Shown here: piece after piece, positions 22,552 through 35,583 of the stretch
Position numbering within the stretch: the stretch's first letter is position 1
Layout: each line of letters begins with the position of its first letter
NCBI GenBank assembly: GCA_009809945.1
Contig: WTPW01000625.1
Location: forward strand, 106,681-170,680
Direction of reading: 5' to 3'
Length of the DNA: 64,000 nucleotides
Source of the DNA: Gigaspora margarita
Taxonomy: Eukaryota; Glomeromycota; Glomeromycetes; Diversisporales; Gigasporaceae
The notes under the pieces: generated by a model
What the model was told of the DNA's origin: nothing
The model's database searches: none
What the model saw: the letters and a program-made list of their open reading frames with translations, nothing else
Position numbers and translations under genes: made by a program

Positions 22552-22639
22552 CATTCAATTAAAATTAGATAATAATCATATGTTATTGTATATTATTTAT
22601 TTTAAAAAAATTTTAAAAATAATTTGTCTCTTTTCTACT

Positions 22640-23730
22640 AACTCATACTATATATTTCTTTTTGAGTGGTTCTAATTCCACTCTACTTATATAAATTTGC
22701 TTTTATTTTAGGGCACTTGGGTTGAAAAAGTTGAATACGATTGTTAATATTATTAACGATTGATACATAATTAAGGCTGAAATTGAATTAATACAGGTAA
22801 TTAATTGAGCAATAGAGTGATTGATTGTTAGATAAATCAGGCTATCAAGGGTTTAATCAATAGATGAGTTTATATAAAAGTGATTAATTTGATATTTTAT
22901 TTCTCTAACTGGGTTATAAACTAAACTAGGTGCAAAATGCAGGTTACAAAGTTACAACTAACAATACAACTTTTCTTAGAATAACAAATATTCCACATAT
23001 GCAAAGTAGGTTCAATAAATAATTTTACTATAACAAATAGGTTTAAGAGACAACAGAAACTTCTTAATACTTCTACTCTTATTTCAAAGGTTATAAGTTA
23101 AATTTGAATTCTCCAAGAGTTAGTCTTTTATTAAAATAAAAGGAGAATATTATATACTTTCTTTTCTCTTGATAAATACATAATTTTTAGACTAACTATA
23201 CTATTTTTATTAAATTTACTTCTTTCTTACAATGACCTTATTATGATTTTATTTCTTTGAAGCGAAAGGTAGAGGTAGCTTTTTCCATGCCTTGAGACTT
23301 AAGTGTCATGAGAAGCATCTTAGTTTTGGTACTATAATCCACCATGTGCCAGTACTATATTGCTAGCAAAGCCCAAAGCTAGGCTAAATACATTGTTGAC
23401 AAAAAGGGGTAATAAAAAATATTGATAGCTAAAGGCCAAGAGCATAAACTAATTTCAACTATAGGGGTAAAGTTACATATAAAGAATCTATTGTTTACGA
23501 AAAGGGGAATAAACAAATATTAGCAGCAAAATGCCAAGGACATAAACTGGATTGTGGCTCTGAAATGTGCAGTTTTTATTTGAAAATACTAACATGCTAT
23601 TTGGGCTATACTGATCTTGCATAGCATGGTATAGCTTTAGAAGAAATTATATGATCATATGATATACTTAGTAAGAGAATTACCCTAAAGTAAACAAAAG
23701 AAAAATAAGGCTTAAGCACAGCTCATCACA
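22640..23730 (-). repeat. 3' LTR of the Gypsy element, truncated
   Basis: From about 22670 (gtggttctaattccactcta) to 23730 (gctcatcaca) this matches 33577-34610. The first ~200 bp of the other LTR (32709-32914) have no counterpart here, so the outer end is lost. The LINE at 20943-22551 ends nearby and may mark the break. The long tract at 23270-23730 (caccatgtgccagtactat, caaagcccaaagctaggcta) is the best conserved. Confidence 0.85.
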
Positions 23731-25329
23731 ATTACCTACTCTTATTTTTGGGTACTATAAGAAAAAGGGTATAGAGACTTGTATACTTCTTCTAAGCTAA
23801 AATGCTAGCAACCTAGACTGAATTGGATTTACTATTAGATTTTTAGAATTTGAGACAAATTTTTTTAGTCTTTCTTGTTCATCTTTTTCAATACCAATTC
23901 TATTTTGATAACAATACCTACCCTTGTAGATACCACTTTCTGGCTCTTCTTATGAGATTGCGACTTATGTGGAAATACACTTTGAAGTCTTATCTAGCAG
24001 GTAATATGAACGTTTCCTTCTTTTTTTTTGTTCCTAGTTTTTCACTTTTTATTTTGATTGGCCATGTGGTGTGTACAAATTATACTATAATATCTATCTA
24101 GGGATTCTATTCAAGACTTATCTGGTATTGATATGGATGTATTCTTTCTTCTTGCCATTCCAATTACTCTCAATTTCTTTTTTGAATATCTTTCTAATGG
24201 GTTTGGTCTTCTTGGCTTCTTTGTTTGATATGGAGTTTTTTTTTATAAGTCAAAAAAATAACTAAAACTAAAAATTCTTTTATTAAAAATATACTCCAAC
24301 CTTTCACATTACTGTTATGTCCAGTGTTTCTTGTACCTGATATCACATACTTTGTGGCTTCTTTTTATTAAAGCAATTGTTCATATACATATTGGAGCAG
24401 GTTACGAACCTTGGACAATGTGATCCAATTAGTGCAGTACAGCTGTCCTGTGCTATGACATTCAAATAGGTAGTGGATTCTACTGGCAGTATCAGTAAAG
24501 TATCTAGATGTGGTTCTTTGAAACCTAAGGTGTTTTTTTTTGAAATTGATTTAGCACTTCTCCAAAATAGAAAGTGTGGACAAGGCTTTTGATTCTTTTG
24601 TTCTGCTCAAGTGTCTGGATTATCTTTTTATAGGCTATAGTTGCTCTTCTAATAGTATTTGGCTCCTTTATATAGGGGTAAAAAGGGTCTTCTAGTGATA
24701 GGTTGATTGTACTTAGATTGATATAAATTTGAATAGCTGTAGTACTATCATGTTACAAAATAAAAAAATTTTTTGATCTAGGACAGTTTTCTACTGAGCT
24801 TTTTATACTCCTTTTTTATAGTACAGCTTTAAAATTTCTTGTTTATAGGAGCTAAGAGGACTTTTTTATTAATATTACAAAGTTTATAGATACCATTCAT
24901 AAGAAGGTTATGTAAGGTCATGTATATAGTATGGCCTTTCCATTTAGACACTAGTTTGTAACTACAGGCGCCTAGTACCCTGCATTATAAACCAATACTT
25001 TATCTCGAATAGAAAGCAAGGTATGGCAAGGCTTTGTTAGTCATATTGTGCCTTCTGTTTGATTTGAGCAGCTTGTATTTAGTGTACTGCCTCTTTATGA
25101 GTCCATTGGAGGTTATGATTAACCTTATATATTCATTGAATTATTGTTTCATAAAGTAGATTGAAATAGTTACTAGGGTGTAAAAGATATTTAGCCTGTC
25201 ATCTGTATACCAAATAAAAGGGTGTTTTATGGGTTGAAGCTTGTTTTGTGGTTTATTATACAAACAATATAGGCCTATTAACAAGTTATAATCTCAGATA
25301 TTTTCTACTAGTCATACCAGAGATTACAA
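23731..25329 (-). pseudogene. 3' part of Gypsy pol, post-integrase region
   Basis: Minus-strand fragments include a run like HKTPFYLVY (about 25205-25235), which resembles the conserved TPFYLVYG stretch near the end of Gypsy integrases. The rest is too broken to follow. Plus-strand frames at 23850-24265 are T-rich shadows. The polypurine tract expected before 23730 is not clear. Confidence 0.6.
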
Positions 25330-25628
25330 AGGGTCTTGTTAAACTACTCTATCAACCTATTAATCTGCAAGTAGTACAGAGTAGAGTAGTAGTGTTCAAT
25401 TGTTAGTTCAGCCAGTAATTTATTGATAAGCAATTACAAAAATAGGATTCCCTATTTGATAATTTGCTTTGAAAGCACTCATATTGGCATATTATTTCCT
25501 CATAAATAAATTTTGCTACTTCTTTAGCATTATCCTTTGGAATAGTATGAGCTTTTGGTCACTTTGTAATGTAGTCAGTAGCTACTACAATATAATAGTT
25601 GGTATGTGGAGTGACTATTAGGGTCTGA

Positions 25629-27066
25629 CAGGACCCCTGAATACTAATATTATATATATATATATAACCTTTGTCTTTAAACTTTATATAAGTGTACACT
25701 TAAATTTTATTATAAAGTGTACACAAACATTAAAGCAACAGTTTAAGTATACGATATACCTTTAAATAATAATTTTAAATTTATAATTAAGTATACAACA
25801 TAGTTTTAATTAAAATAAATTAATGTACAATTAAGATATAATAAATGTTTAAAATTAAATTACTTTAAAAAAAAGTAAACGTTAATAATAAATTATATTT
25901 ATGTTTTAAAATTTCTATTAATTGAAATTGGTAATATTTAATTTTATACAATGTTGTAATCCACAAAAGTTATATCTTTTTGTGAAGCAACAATATTATA
26001 TTACTAATTTGAAATTAGATTTCAAATTATTATTGCATTTGTATAACTTATTAAATATTAGTAAAAATTTGAGATATAAACTTTATAATCACACTTTATG
26101 CAAAATCTTTATAACATGTTAATGTATTAGCACATATGCATATTAAAGAAGTGGAATTATAAATATTCTTAATAGCAAAAACCATGTATCTATTTAGGGG
26201 ACAAGATTTTCTAAATAATGCTTATGCCTGTTATTTCACAAAAATACTAGCATATCAATGTGTTAGGTTTAGCAGTATTATTATTAATAGAACACAGCAT
26301 GTTAAATAGCATGTTAATGTGCTAGATAACATATTAATATATCATATATTAAATCCAAATGAATATAAATGAATAAATTTGACTTCAATAAAGAGAGAGA
26401 TATATATAGAAAAGTTCCTTTTGATTTTACTTAAGGAAAATAAGGAAGTATTAAGTATAGTGCTAAAGAGACCTTTATTCAAGTAAATTAGAAACTTATC
26501 TCCTCAGTGATGGTAAATGACCTTCAAATGACCTTCAAATGACCTCAAATGACCTCAAATTATCTCAATTTTATTATAAATTTTAGTCTGAAATGACCTA
26601 GGTCATTTGAAAAAAGGCAAATGACCAGGTCATTTACCATCACTGTATCTCCTAGTAACTATTGAGTTAAATCATATATATTCTCTATATAGTACATACC
26701 AATAATTGTAATACTTAAGCAAACAAAGTTGAAATTGTTCTAGAATCAATTTAGAGACAGGTATATAAAGTTGATACTAAATTATGCACAATAAATAAAT
26801 ATTGTCACTATTATTGATTTTACTAGTTTTTATTAAATTTTGTATATTATATATATTATATTTATATATTATGTACGACAAACTATTCTTGCACAATAAG
26901 TAACTGTATAATATTTCTTTTTTGATATTATTAATTAAGTGTACATCAAAGGTTAAGTTAAGTTGTTATTAAAAAAAATAAGCTTTGTATAACTGTACAA
27001 TAAATATTTTAAAAAATTTAGTCTAAGTGTACTACAAATATTTTATGCATATATTCAGGGGTCCTG
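25629..27066. mobile_element. 1.44-kb TIR element inside the integrase
   Basis: The tips caggacccctgaat and attcaggggtcctg are perfect 14-bp inverted repeats. The bases gtctga flank both ends (25623-25628 and 27067-27072). Removing the element restores the integrase reading frame context, which confirms it as an insertion. The interior is A+T-rich. The only notable frame, 25922-26122 (66 codons), has no domain and is probably fortuitous. CAGG tips resemble hAT or similar cut-and-paste families, but a 6-bp duplication is short for hAT, so class is uncertain. Confidence 0.82.
26505..26645. mobile_element. 141-bp hAT-type MITE
   Basis: The tips cagtgatggtaaatgacc and ggtcatttaccatcactg are inverted repeats, and a perfect 8-bp duplication, tatctcct, flanks them (26497-26504 and 26646-26653). 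Both features are diagnostic of hAT elements. The left half holds four tandem copies of aaatgacctt/c. It lies inside the 25629-27066 element, so it is the younger of the two. Confidence 0.9.
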
Positions 27067-27360
27067 GTCTGACTATATCAATTCCAATCCTATAGAACAG
27101 AACTCCTACTAGTATGGAGTATAAAAGTTCCCATTACTTTTATATACTATACTTCTAGTAGCTTTCACTGATCTTGATATACTCTCATATGTCTTAGTAC
27201 ATATTAGGCTAGTAGTAATAGTCATGCAGTTTGTTGAACATGATATTCTTTCTAAAATGAGTACCTAAAGGTTGGTCATGACAAGGATAAGAATAGTATT
27301 CACTTCCTCTTTTTGTAGAACTTTAATTGACTTTTTTCTTTTATTTTTTATTGTACAGGG

Positions 27361-28959
27361 CTCTTTTTTCCAAACAGAAGAATCAACTCTGTCTTTCTAG
27401 CTATTTTCATTGTAGCTTGTCAAAATGGAATAGGTACTGCTAATACTGTAAGTAAAAGTTCGACTACTTGGCAGTGTTGTAGTTCTATAATCATTTGATT
27501 TTTTTTTCTCTGTATCTTTATACCAAGATACTGTCGATCTGGTCTGGATTGAGCTTAATATTAGGTTTTATTTATTGATTTTGGGTGCATGTAAAAATAT
27601 CTCTTCTTCCTTTGGGATATTTTTCTTTTCCTACACTCTGGTCAATTCTGAGTTTAAAACTTCTACTCATAATTTTATGCACTTTGTTTTTAACTTCTTT
27701 GATATCTTGCTTTTTCTTCTAGCTTGGCTTTTTATTACTGAAGATGCTTTAGTTTATCTGCTAGTTTGTTGGATATCACTACAGAATATCTTTGGAAACC
27801 TTTATTGGTTAAAAAACTGTAAGAAAGTATAGGAAAAATACTTGTAAAGAGTTCTAAAGAGAAATCATATCAGTAGGTCTTTACAATAATTCATTAAATT
27901 AGTAATTAGGGCCTGCTCTACTCTATTCTGATTGATCTCTCTCTAACATTAGGTCTGTAACATAGAGTTTTTTATATATATATTGTGAAACTAGAAACAT
28001 AACCTGATGCAGGTATATGCACTTATGATCTGGGTATTGACTAATTTGGGTTTATAGCCAGAATACTGGGAATTGGAGTAATTTGAGAAATATTAGTAAT
28101 AACATGAATACAGAAGATATTAGCTATATGGGCACTTCAATATATATCTGTACTTATAGAGATATTAGCAATTATAGTGATATCAGTAATTCTAGAATGT
28201 AAAAATAGAATTTGAATCTTTATAAATAAGGCCTTTTGGCCCTTGGGCATGATAATGAATTCTTTGCCTTACCTATTAACAAAGTACCTAAGTTATAAAT
28301 ATTATAAATCACATTCCTTTATTAACTAATTGCCAAATCTAACACATCTCTCTTGATTAATCTTTCCAAATTCATCACTTATATTTGTTAGTCAGTTGCC
28401 CAATTGTTGTGGAATGATTGACCAACTGATTTTTTGATTCTTCAATATATATAGAGAAAGAAATAAATGCTAAATTGTTATATATATATATATATTTTTT
28501 TTTTTATAGGAAGTTGTAGTGGTTCTAGCTTATATACTTATCATAATCATCAGAAGCGGTTGCTTTATAGTTAATCCAATTAAAGAGCAAATACTTCAGG
28601 TAAATATGAGGTAGTTCAATTATTTTATAGTTCTTATTATCTTCAAGTTCAGGCAAATGGCCTACTTCTTCTATGTGCATATGCTTATAAGATAAGTTTT
28701 TTCCAAATCTTCACTTACTGAGTTACAATCTGTATTAGGGATATTGATTATATAATACACTACTTGCCCAATATAGGTTATTTCAGTCTATAGTTCTTGG
28801 GCAAGTTGTTGTATTAATGCCTCCTGGTGCCTTACTGCTCGATTTGGCTAGTAGCAAGTTCTTACTTATTTTCCTAGCTAGAGTAACCTGAATCACCAAT
28901 TTTTTTATCACTATCTGTACTCTAGCTACTCTATTCATTTATGATCACTAACTCCTTCT
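27361..28959 (-). pseudogene. Gypsy pol spacer between RNase H and integrase
   Basis: Decayed minus-strand coding-like sequence, rich in Ile, Thr and Pro near 28000-28200 and Lys/Glu near 27330-27830. I recognise no domain. The plus-strand frame at 27575-27832 is a shadow. A T-run with a tatata tract at 28475-28505 interrupts it. Confidence 0.5.
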
Positions 28960-31250
28960 CTATTTTTTTATTCTATCTTCTATAGTTAACTTGTTCTGCG
29001 ATTCTACTATGCATCTCTTCATTAGAGTCTTTTGACAGAAAACCTTTTTAGATAATCTAAAAGCTTCTATTTTCAGATTAGTGAATTTGGGCATTGAACT
29101 ACCAGTAGGCCCTTGCATTAGTTTTTTAACACTTCTGGTACTATTTGTATCAGTAGAGTAGTTGGTTTTTTTAGATAGTTTTTCTATTATATAGGATAGT
29201 GCATCCACATTATTGTGGACTCTGCTGTCTTGGTGCACTATAGTAAAGTTGTAGAGCTGCAGCTAAGGATCCATTAAGCCCTATATTCTTTGAGAGCTGA
29301 TTTTTGGAGCCACTTTAGAGTGGAGTAGTCAGTAACAATCACAAAAGGTTTATATCCCAAGTAGTAGTGGAAGTACTCCATACCCTATACTATAGCATAA
29401 CACTCTAATTCAGTTGCAACATAATTTCTTTTTGGTTGGGTGTGGCTTTTACTAGTGTATGCTATGATATACTCATTCTTATATTTGTCTTTTTGCACCA
29501 ATACTACTTCTAACCCAATATCTAAGCTGTCAGTATAGAGGTAAAATGGTCATTCAAAATTGGGGTACTGCAGTACTAAAGTTAGAGTAAGATGGTCTTT
29601 AATATATTAAAGACAGTTTTCTGCACTTCTTTTTACTTATGCTTTATGCCATTTTTTAATAAATAGTACAATAGCTTGGTTATGGTCACAAACTGGAAAA
29701 TATATTATCTATATTAAGAGGCCAGTCTAATGAACCCTTAGAGCATTTTTAGATTGGTCAGAGTAGGGAACCCTTTACTTAGGCTACTTTTTCAAGATTA
29801 GATCAGATACTATCTTTATTTACTACGTGATCCAAGAATTTGATTTCTTGCTAAAACAGGTTATATTTTTTCAGATTCAACTTCAAACTGGCAGTACAAA
29901 TTTTAGCAAAACTTGTCAGATATGCTCTAGGTGGTTCTTGAATATGGGCGAGTAGATGATAATATTGTCGAAGTAAATAGCTACAAAGTATCCAATATAC
30001 TTATCAAGCATGTAATTCATAGTTTATTGAAATATGGCCAGGGTATTATACAACCTAAAGAGCATAACCCTAAAGGTTCAGACCTCTTGCTTTGTAATAA
30101 ATGCATTCTTTTTTTGGTCACTAAATCATACTCTGATTTGCTAGTAGCTACTAGCTAGGTTGAGACTAGAAACCATCATACAGTGCCAAATACTTCTAGT
30201 GGGTTATCTATTCAAAGTAGAAGGTAGTTGTTCTTTTTGTTTAAAGCATTTAATTTACAGTAATTAATATACAATTGTAGTTTGCTATTTTTTTGGGACT
30301 ATAACTACGAGGAGGTCTAGAGGCTCTTTATTTTGCATATTAATCCCTAGTATAGCAGTTTTTTAATTTATTTTTGTAAAAATTCTTGTACATCAGAGTA
30401 TGTGGTCTGTTTAATAGGCTGAAACTCAATAGTGTTAATTTTGTGCTAAACCTCTGCAGCATATTCAAGTTCATCTGGACTACTGGAAAATAGGTCTTGG
30501 TATTCTTCTTAGATATAAACTGCTGCTTCTTTTTGTCTTTTTTCTACAGCAATTTCTGGCACTAATTATTCAATAATATTCTTAGAGGTTAATTCAGAGC
30601 CTTCGTTATAGTTGGAGATTGGAAGTTCTTCAAGATTGGTAAAGTATATGGCCAGGCTGAGTATTTTTACTTAAAGGCAGTAGTAGTACATCTGCATTGT
30701 TTGTATGATAGCTTTTTATCTCTTTCACAGTTTCTTTTTTATAGGTATCGAAAAAGTCTTTCTTTTCTTTTTGCATAGTTTCTTGGGGGCATCAGGTGGG
30801 TATTTTAGGTTTATATATAGGGATTTTTGCTTCTTTTCCTAGGTACCTAAAAATAAGTTTGTTCTTATCAAAGTAGATACGTGCTCTGATTGTCTAAAAC
30901 CAATCAATCTTTAGAAGCATGGTTTCATTCAAGATTTGATAATTTGAAAGTTAGTAGATACTAGAATACTTCTAGCAGATAGGGTGATGCTAGATATTCT
31001 TTCTAGAGCATGCTTTTGGATACTATTTGCTATTACTACAACTACTATTGATAGTTCTTGGATTTAAAGGTCTAATTTATCCAGAAGTTTCTTTAATATA
31101 ATATTGATAGCAGCATTAGAGTCTAATACTGCTATTATATGATTATTTTTAATCCTTATATAGCATTTGGCAGTGGTAGTTTTGGCACTAGAGATATGTT
31201 CAACTAGGTTAGTTTTTTCTAGAACTGGTATAATAGGCCATTAAAAAGCT
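28960..31250 (-). pseudogene. Gypsy protease, reverse transcriptase and RNase H, decayed
   Basis: From right to left on the minus strand: AVLDSNAAINII (about 31085-31140) matches the protease active-site region, with DSN where DSG or DTG is usual. Then comes reverse transcriptase, with GYFVAIYFDNIIIYS near 29930-29990, where YFDN stands for the usual YLDD, so the second catalytic Asp is lost. RNase H follows at about 29290-29560: FYLYTDSLDIGLEVVL, AYTSKSH, ELECYAIVQG, FVIVTDYSTLKWL. The frame 28960-29238 continues with an ADALSR-like NVDALSYI. Multiple stops break it. Confidence 0.82.
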
Positions 31251-31599
31251 TTGGCTAAATGTTGCCTTTGTTTTGGAACCTGCAACAACTGACCATAGAT
31301 AGTATTGGCTTGCTGTATTAGAATATTCTCAGTAATATTATAGGGAAAATTTGGTCTACTACTAATAGTCATCATCTTTATCTTGGACAGGGTACAGCTT
31401 CCAGTTGTAGTAATTCTTGGTGAATTACTTCTATAGGAGCTGACTCTATTGGTTGGTTAAGGACATCCTGGTCTTTAGTAATTTTTTTTCTCAACTATTC
31501 ATTCCAACTGGTCCCATTTTCCATTCTTTCTTTTCATTTAATGGTATATAATTCCTCGGGATGATATAAATCATATAGGTTAATAGTCCAGGATCAATT

Positions 31600-32690
31600 A
31601 TTTCTGGTCTAAGAATTAGTAAATGTGAACCTAGGAGTTTGACATGTTCAGAGAGGCAGTTTCAGGCAATGTGTCCTCTTTTCTACACCTGAAGCAGATA
31701 AACCCCTCATAATCAGGTAGCTAGAGCAGAATTGATCATTGTTAAGATGGGTTTGTATTGCTTTTGGTTTCTGTAACAAGGCTAGTAATTAATTTTGCAT
31801 AATTGGCAGCTATTTGCTGCATTTGTTGGGCTAGTTCCTCTACTCAGGTTTGGTATGACATGCTTTTCTTTTTGTTTTTGTAGTAACTTCTGACTTTAAT
31901 TTTCCTTGCAGCGGCTATCACTTTATTCAAGGTTTTAGAATCACCAAGAGATATTATTGCTATAGTTTTTTTTTTAGGCCTTCTAGGAATATTCACATAA
32001 TATAGGTAGCAGGCAATCTATTGTCTGGGTTAACCTTTTTCAACCAAGTTCACCTCTTGATAATTTTTCAAAATCGGACATAACAATTTCTTGAACTTGT
32101 AAGCATACTTGTCAACTTTTTTACTTTCACTTTGTGTAAAGGTGTTTAGTTTGATTTGCTATTGATGTCTTCATTCTGGAGTGGCAAAGTATTTTTATAA
32201 AGGATTGTATGAAGTTATCATTTGAATTATTTTCATCATTCCAACACAGTAAGTTTCTTTGTTATCAATATACCAGCTAGCTACAATTTCTGCCAAGTGT
32301 CCAGATATAATTCTAATATTTCTTTCATGACCCCAACTGTTAGCATTAGCAGCCCTTTCAAAAGCTTTGATCAAATCAACAGGGTCTTTGTTATCTTTTC
32401 CCTTAAAGGTCTTTATATTGACCCAATTATTCTTCTATAGTGTATATAGAACATTATTTATAGCAATATTCCAGAAATTTGAGCTATATTATGTAGGAGG
32501 TTTTGTATTTGGTTTTACTCTTGCTATGGTTTATCATTAGCAGATAGTTTGTAGGGCAGTAAAGGTTTATTATCTTCATAGTTGTAAATATCTAATATGA
32601 TAGAAGTGGTTAAACTGTTCTTAGTGGGTTATAGTTTTTCAAGTATGAGTTTTTAAGATAGTTGGAAATAATTATTTATAGTAGTTTGAT
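31600..32690 (-). pseudogene. Gypsy gag, decayed
   Basis: Minus-strand reading gives FKGKDNKDPVDLIKAFERAA and ISGHLAEIVASWY (about 32270-32420), the capsid-type pattern of Gypsy gag proteins. A zinc-knuckle relic ICFRCRKEGHIA-NC follows at about 31645-31705, where the codon before the last Cys block is a stop. Gag would form the particle that packages the element's RNA. The plus frame at 32222-32440 is a shadow of it. Confidence 0.82.
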
Positions 32691-32708
32691 CTCACAGTTA
32701 ACACCAAT

Positions 32709-34610
32709 TGTAAAGGTGTTAGTAATCAGCTAATCAAATAAAATACAACTAACAATACCAATATCTAATTAATCCAATCTTTAACAGTAAAGCAAGACTC
32801 TTGTTCCTTGAATTGGTGGGCAGAAAGAGGCATGGAAGATTTGGTTCAGGTCTCAAGGTTCTTTTAGATCTTGCTGCAGCATAGTTAAATGAAGCTAAGT
32901 ATATCTTCTTTTTCTAGTATATGTTTTTTTTTTTTATTTTAACCCTAGAGCTATGCTAGGGGCACTGTTGGCGCTTCTTTTATTAAGGTCAATTTTTTTG
33001 GTCATGGGATCTCTATACATGAGTCCCTACATTTTTGTACATATTTGTAACGATCTACATCTATGCATTTTATTACTATTTTTACCGTGGCTAACCGGTA
33101 CTAAGCCTTCATAATTTTTTTTTTTTTATTGTTCTTTACCGTGGCTAATCGGTACTAAGCCATCCTATTTTTAATTCAACAAGAGTCATCCGGCGGTGTC
33201 ATCGGCATCCGGCCCATTTTGAATCTTCTAGAACTTTTTCGTCCCTGAGGCAAGAAACAGATCAGAACAAATCCTCGTTAGGGCAGACTACTCCATGCTC
33301 CGTCCAATTCAACCTGGAGCAGTTATCCTTCCGTTTCGGGTAATTCCGTTTGATCATTAAACAAAGAACAAATCAACTGCAAACCCAACGTGGCTGTGCC
33401 GTCCAAACGTGGTCCTGGCATCCTAATTCAAGTCATCCTTCACATGATCGTGTTTAGTTATTTTCGCCATTCGTAAGACTTGAACTGGCGACCTTGCGCT
33501 TGAAGCGGTTCAAGTCCTGGGAGCGCAACCACTACGCTATCGACCCACAGGACCTAGTATATGTTTTTTTTAAAGTGGTTCTAATTCCAATCTGTTTATA
33601 TAAATCTGCTTTTATTTTAGAGTGCTTGGATTGAAAGTATTAAATATAATCATTAATATTATTTACAAATAACATGTGATTAAAACTGAAATTGAATTGA
33701 TGCTAGTGATTAATTGAACAATGGGCAATTGTCTGTTGAATAAAATCAGGCAAATCAAAGGGTTTAATTAATGGATGTGTTTATATAAAAGGTGATTAAT
33801 TGATATTTTCTTTCTCTAACTGGGAGCAAAATGCAGGTTACAAAGTTACAACTAACAACATGACTTTTACTTGAAATAGCAAATATTCCATGAATGCAAA
33901 GCAGGTTTAATAAGCAATTTTACTATAACAAATGGGTTTAAGAGGCAACAGAAACTTCGTAATACTTCTACTCTTATTTCAAAAATTATAAATCAAATCT
34001 GAACTCTCCAAGAGTTAGTTTTTTATTAAGGTGAAAAGAAGGGTATTATATACTTTTTTTCCTCTTTTAAATATATGATTTTTAGACTAACTATGCAATC
34101 TCTATTGACTTTTCTTCTCTCTTATGATGACCTCACTATGACTTCATTCCTTTGAGACAAAAGGTAGAGGAGGCTTTTCCCAAGACTTGAGGCGTAAGTA
34201 TCATAAGAAGCGCTTTAATAATCCACCATGTGCCAGTACCATATTGCTAGCAAAATCCAAAGCTAGGCTAAGTACATTGTTTACAAAAAGGGGTAATAAA
34301 CAAACATTAATAGCTAAATGCCAAGAGCAAAAACTAGTTTTAACTACAGGGGCAAAGTTATATATGAAGAATCTATTGTTTATGAAAAGGGAAATAAACA
34401 AATATTAGCAGTGAAATACCAAGGGCATAAACTGGATTGTGACCCTAGAATGCACAGTTTTCTTCTAGAAATATGCTATTTGAGGCTATACTAATTTCTT
34501 ATACTATAGCATGACTTTAGAAGAAATCATATGATCGTACGATATACTCAGTGGGAGAATTACCCTAAAGTAAACAAAAGAGAAAAAGGCTTGAGGTGCA
34601 GCCTGTCACA
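32709..34610 (-). repeat. 5' LTR of the Gypsy element, with SINE inside
   Basis: The LTR runs from tgtaaaggtgttag (plus strand, 32709) to gcctgtcaca (34610). Without the SINE at 32931-33553 it would be about 1.26 kb. It matches the left LTR from about 33577 on. The segment ttgaattggtgggcagaaag (32815-32834) recurs at 39303-39322 in a separate remnant. Confidence 0.85.
32931..33553 (-). mobile_element. tRNA-headed SINE-like element in the LTR
   Basis: A 17-bp perfect duplication, ctagtatatgttttttt, flanks it (32914-32930 and 33554-33570). On the minus strand it starts with tgggtcgatagcgtagtggt (A-box-like) and ggtcgccagttcaagtc (B-box-like). It ends in the T-run at the left as poly(A). The body carries two tandem ttaccgtggctaaccggtac blocks (33103-33168), found once each near 51925 and 51965 in the copy at 51500-52138. 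CpG dinucleotides are frequent, a sign of youth. Confidence 0.88.
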
Positions 34611-34612
34611 AC

Positions 34613-34800
34613 GTACGATATCACAGATCAAGATGGTTCAGAACAGATCTGCCAGATCTAACATATCTATCATATATGCTAGATATGTTAGATCCATTAG
34701 AATTATATATTAGATATGTTAGATCCCTAAGATATGTTAAATTAGTTAGATATGTTAAATGCATTAGAGATAGTAGATATGTTAGATATGTTATTAGATA
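34613..34800. repeat. Short tandem repeat gatatgttagat
   Basis: About ten irregular copies of gatatgttagat and its variants follow the Gypsy LTR directly. No gene. Confidence 0.65.
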
Positions 34801-35231
34801 TACTCAAGGGATGCAAAGCAAATTAGTATAGCAAAAACATGTATATAAGATATTTTAGTAAAAGATAGCTCAATTGGAGTTCAAAAACGAACAACTCAGT
34901 GAAGAGTCAACAACTCAGATAGAGTTCAACATTGTAGAGAAATAATCTTGTAAAAGTGAGTTAAAAACTATTGTTAGCATTATAAACTGATATTCCCCAG
35001 ATCCCTATACAAAAATTCATATAAAAAGTCCAAATACTGTGACCTCATATTAAGAGTCTGGTGACAATATCTAGAGCTCTATTTGATCTAGTTATTCGAA
35101 CCAAGTCTATTCACGTCTCAAACATAGGCTTACCATTATTTGGGTTAATTTTAGTTAGTATTAGTAGTGTATAGTAGTGATATTTATATGGCAGGTTTAT
35201 TTTCGCCTTTCACAATATACATACATTATGA
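34801..35231. other. Possible solo-LTR-like sequence
   Basis: This stretch has a moderate base mix, a TATA-like tatataagatat (34850) and a decayed LTR look, ending in tttcacaatatacatac. I cannot find a second copy in the window, so the reading as LTR is weak. It continues after the hAT-like element, at 39236. Confidence 0.3.
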
Positions 35232-35583
35232 AAGTGGTGGGCATTGAAACCTTTTTTGCTAAATCTGAAAGTTTCAGGTTTTAGATTATAGCTTCTGAAA
35301 CCTTATCTAAAACTCTGAAATCTTGTTCAAAACCTGAAACCTTATCTGAAACCCTGAAACTATTTAAGATTAAATTTTTATAAAATATGATATTTTAGAT
35401 TATGCTAGCATGCTAGTATGTAAATATTTGAGTCCTGCCAAGAGAAAATATACATATTTATATATAGGTATATTAAGTTTTTATATTTTCTTTGTATTAC
35501 TTAGAAGTTAAAACTCAATTTTTAAGAATTGCGACTTTAGCAACTAAAATTTGGCAACAAATAATTAAATTAGATATTTCAGT

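Larger units (their letters stand above)
25330..27360 (-). pseudogene. Gypsy integrase, split by an insertion
   Basis: On the minus strand, 27360 to 27067 gives decayed linker and zinc-binding sequence (HDQPLGTHF, then YYXPNMYKDI-like, then GIDIVR). 25628 to 25330 continues with PLIVTPHTNYYIVVATDY and KWPKAHTIPKDNAKE, the start of the integrase catalytic core. A DNA element at 25629-27066 separates GIDIV from PLIV. Integrase would insert the cDNA copy into the genome. Several stops and the insertion make it dead. Confidence 0.82.
22640..34610 (-). mobile_element. Decayed Ty3/Gypsy LTR retrotransposon
   Basis: Two long LTRs (left 22640-23730, right 32709-34610) share most of their sequence and enclose about 9 kb. 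Read on the minus strand this holds gag, protease, reverse transcriptase, RNase H and integrase in the order typical of Ty3/Gypsy elements. The 5' LTR (right) begins tgtgacaggctg and ends cctttaca on the minus strand. Next to it the sequence tggtgttaactgtgagat would be the primer-binding region. All frames are broken by stops and shifts and CpG is scarce, so the copy is old. Later insertions sit in the integrase (25629-27066) and in the 5' LTR (32931-33553). Confidence 0.88.

Noticed and set aside
22150-22572. 140-codon plus-strand gene
   Set aside because: It is the complement of the LINE RNase H domain, which has recognisable catalytic blocks on the minus strand.
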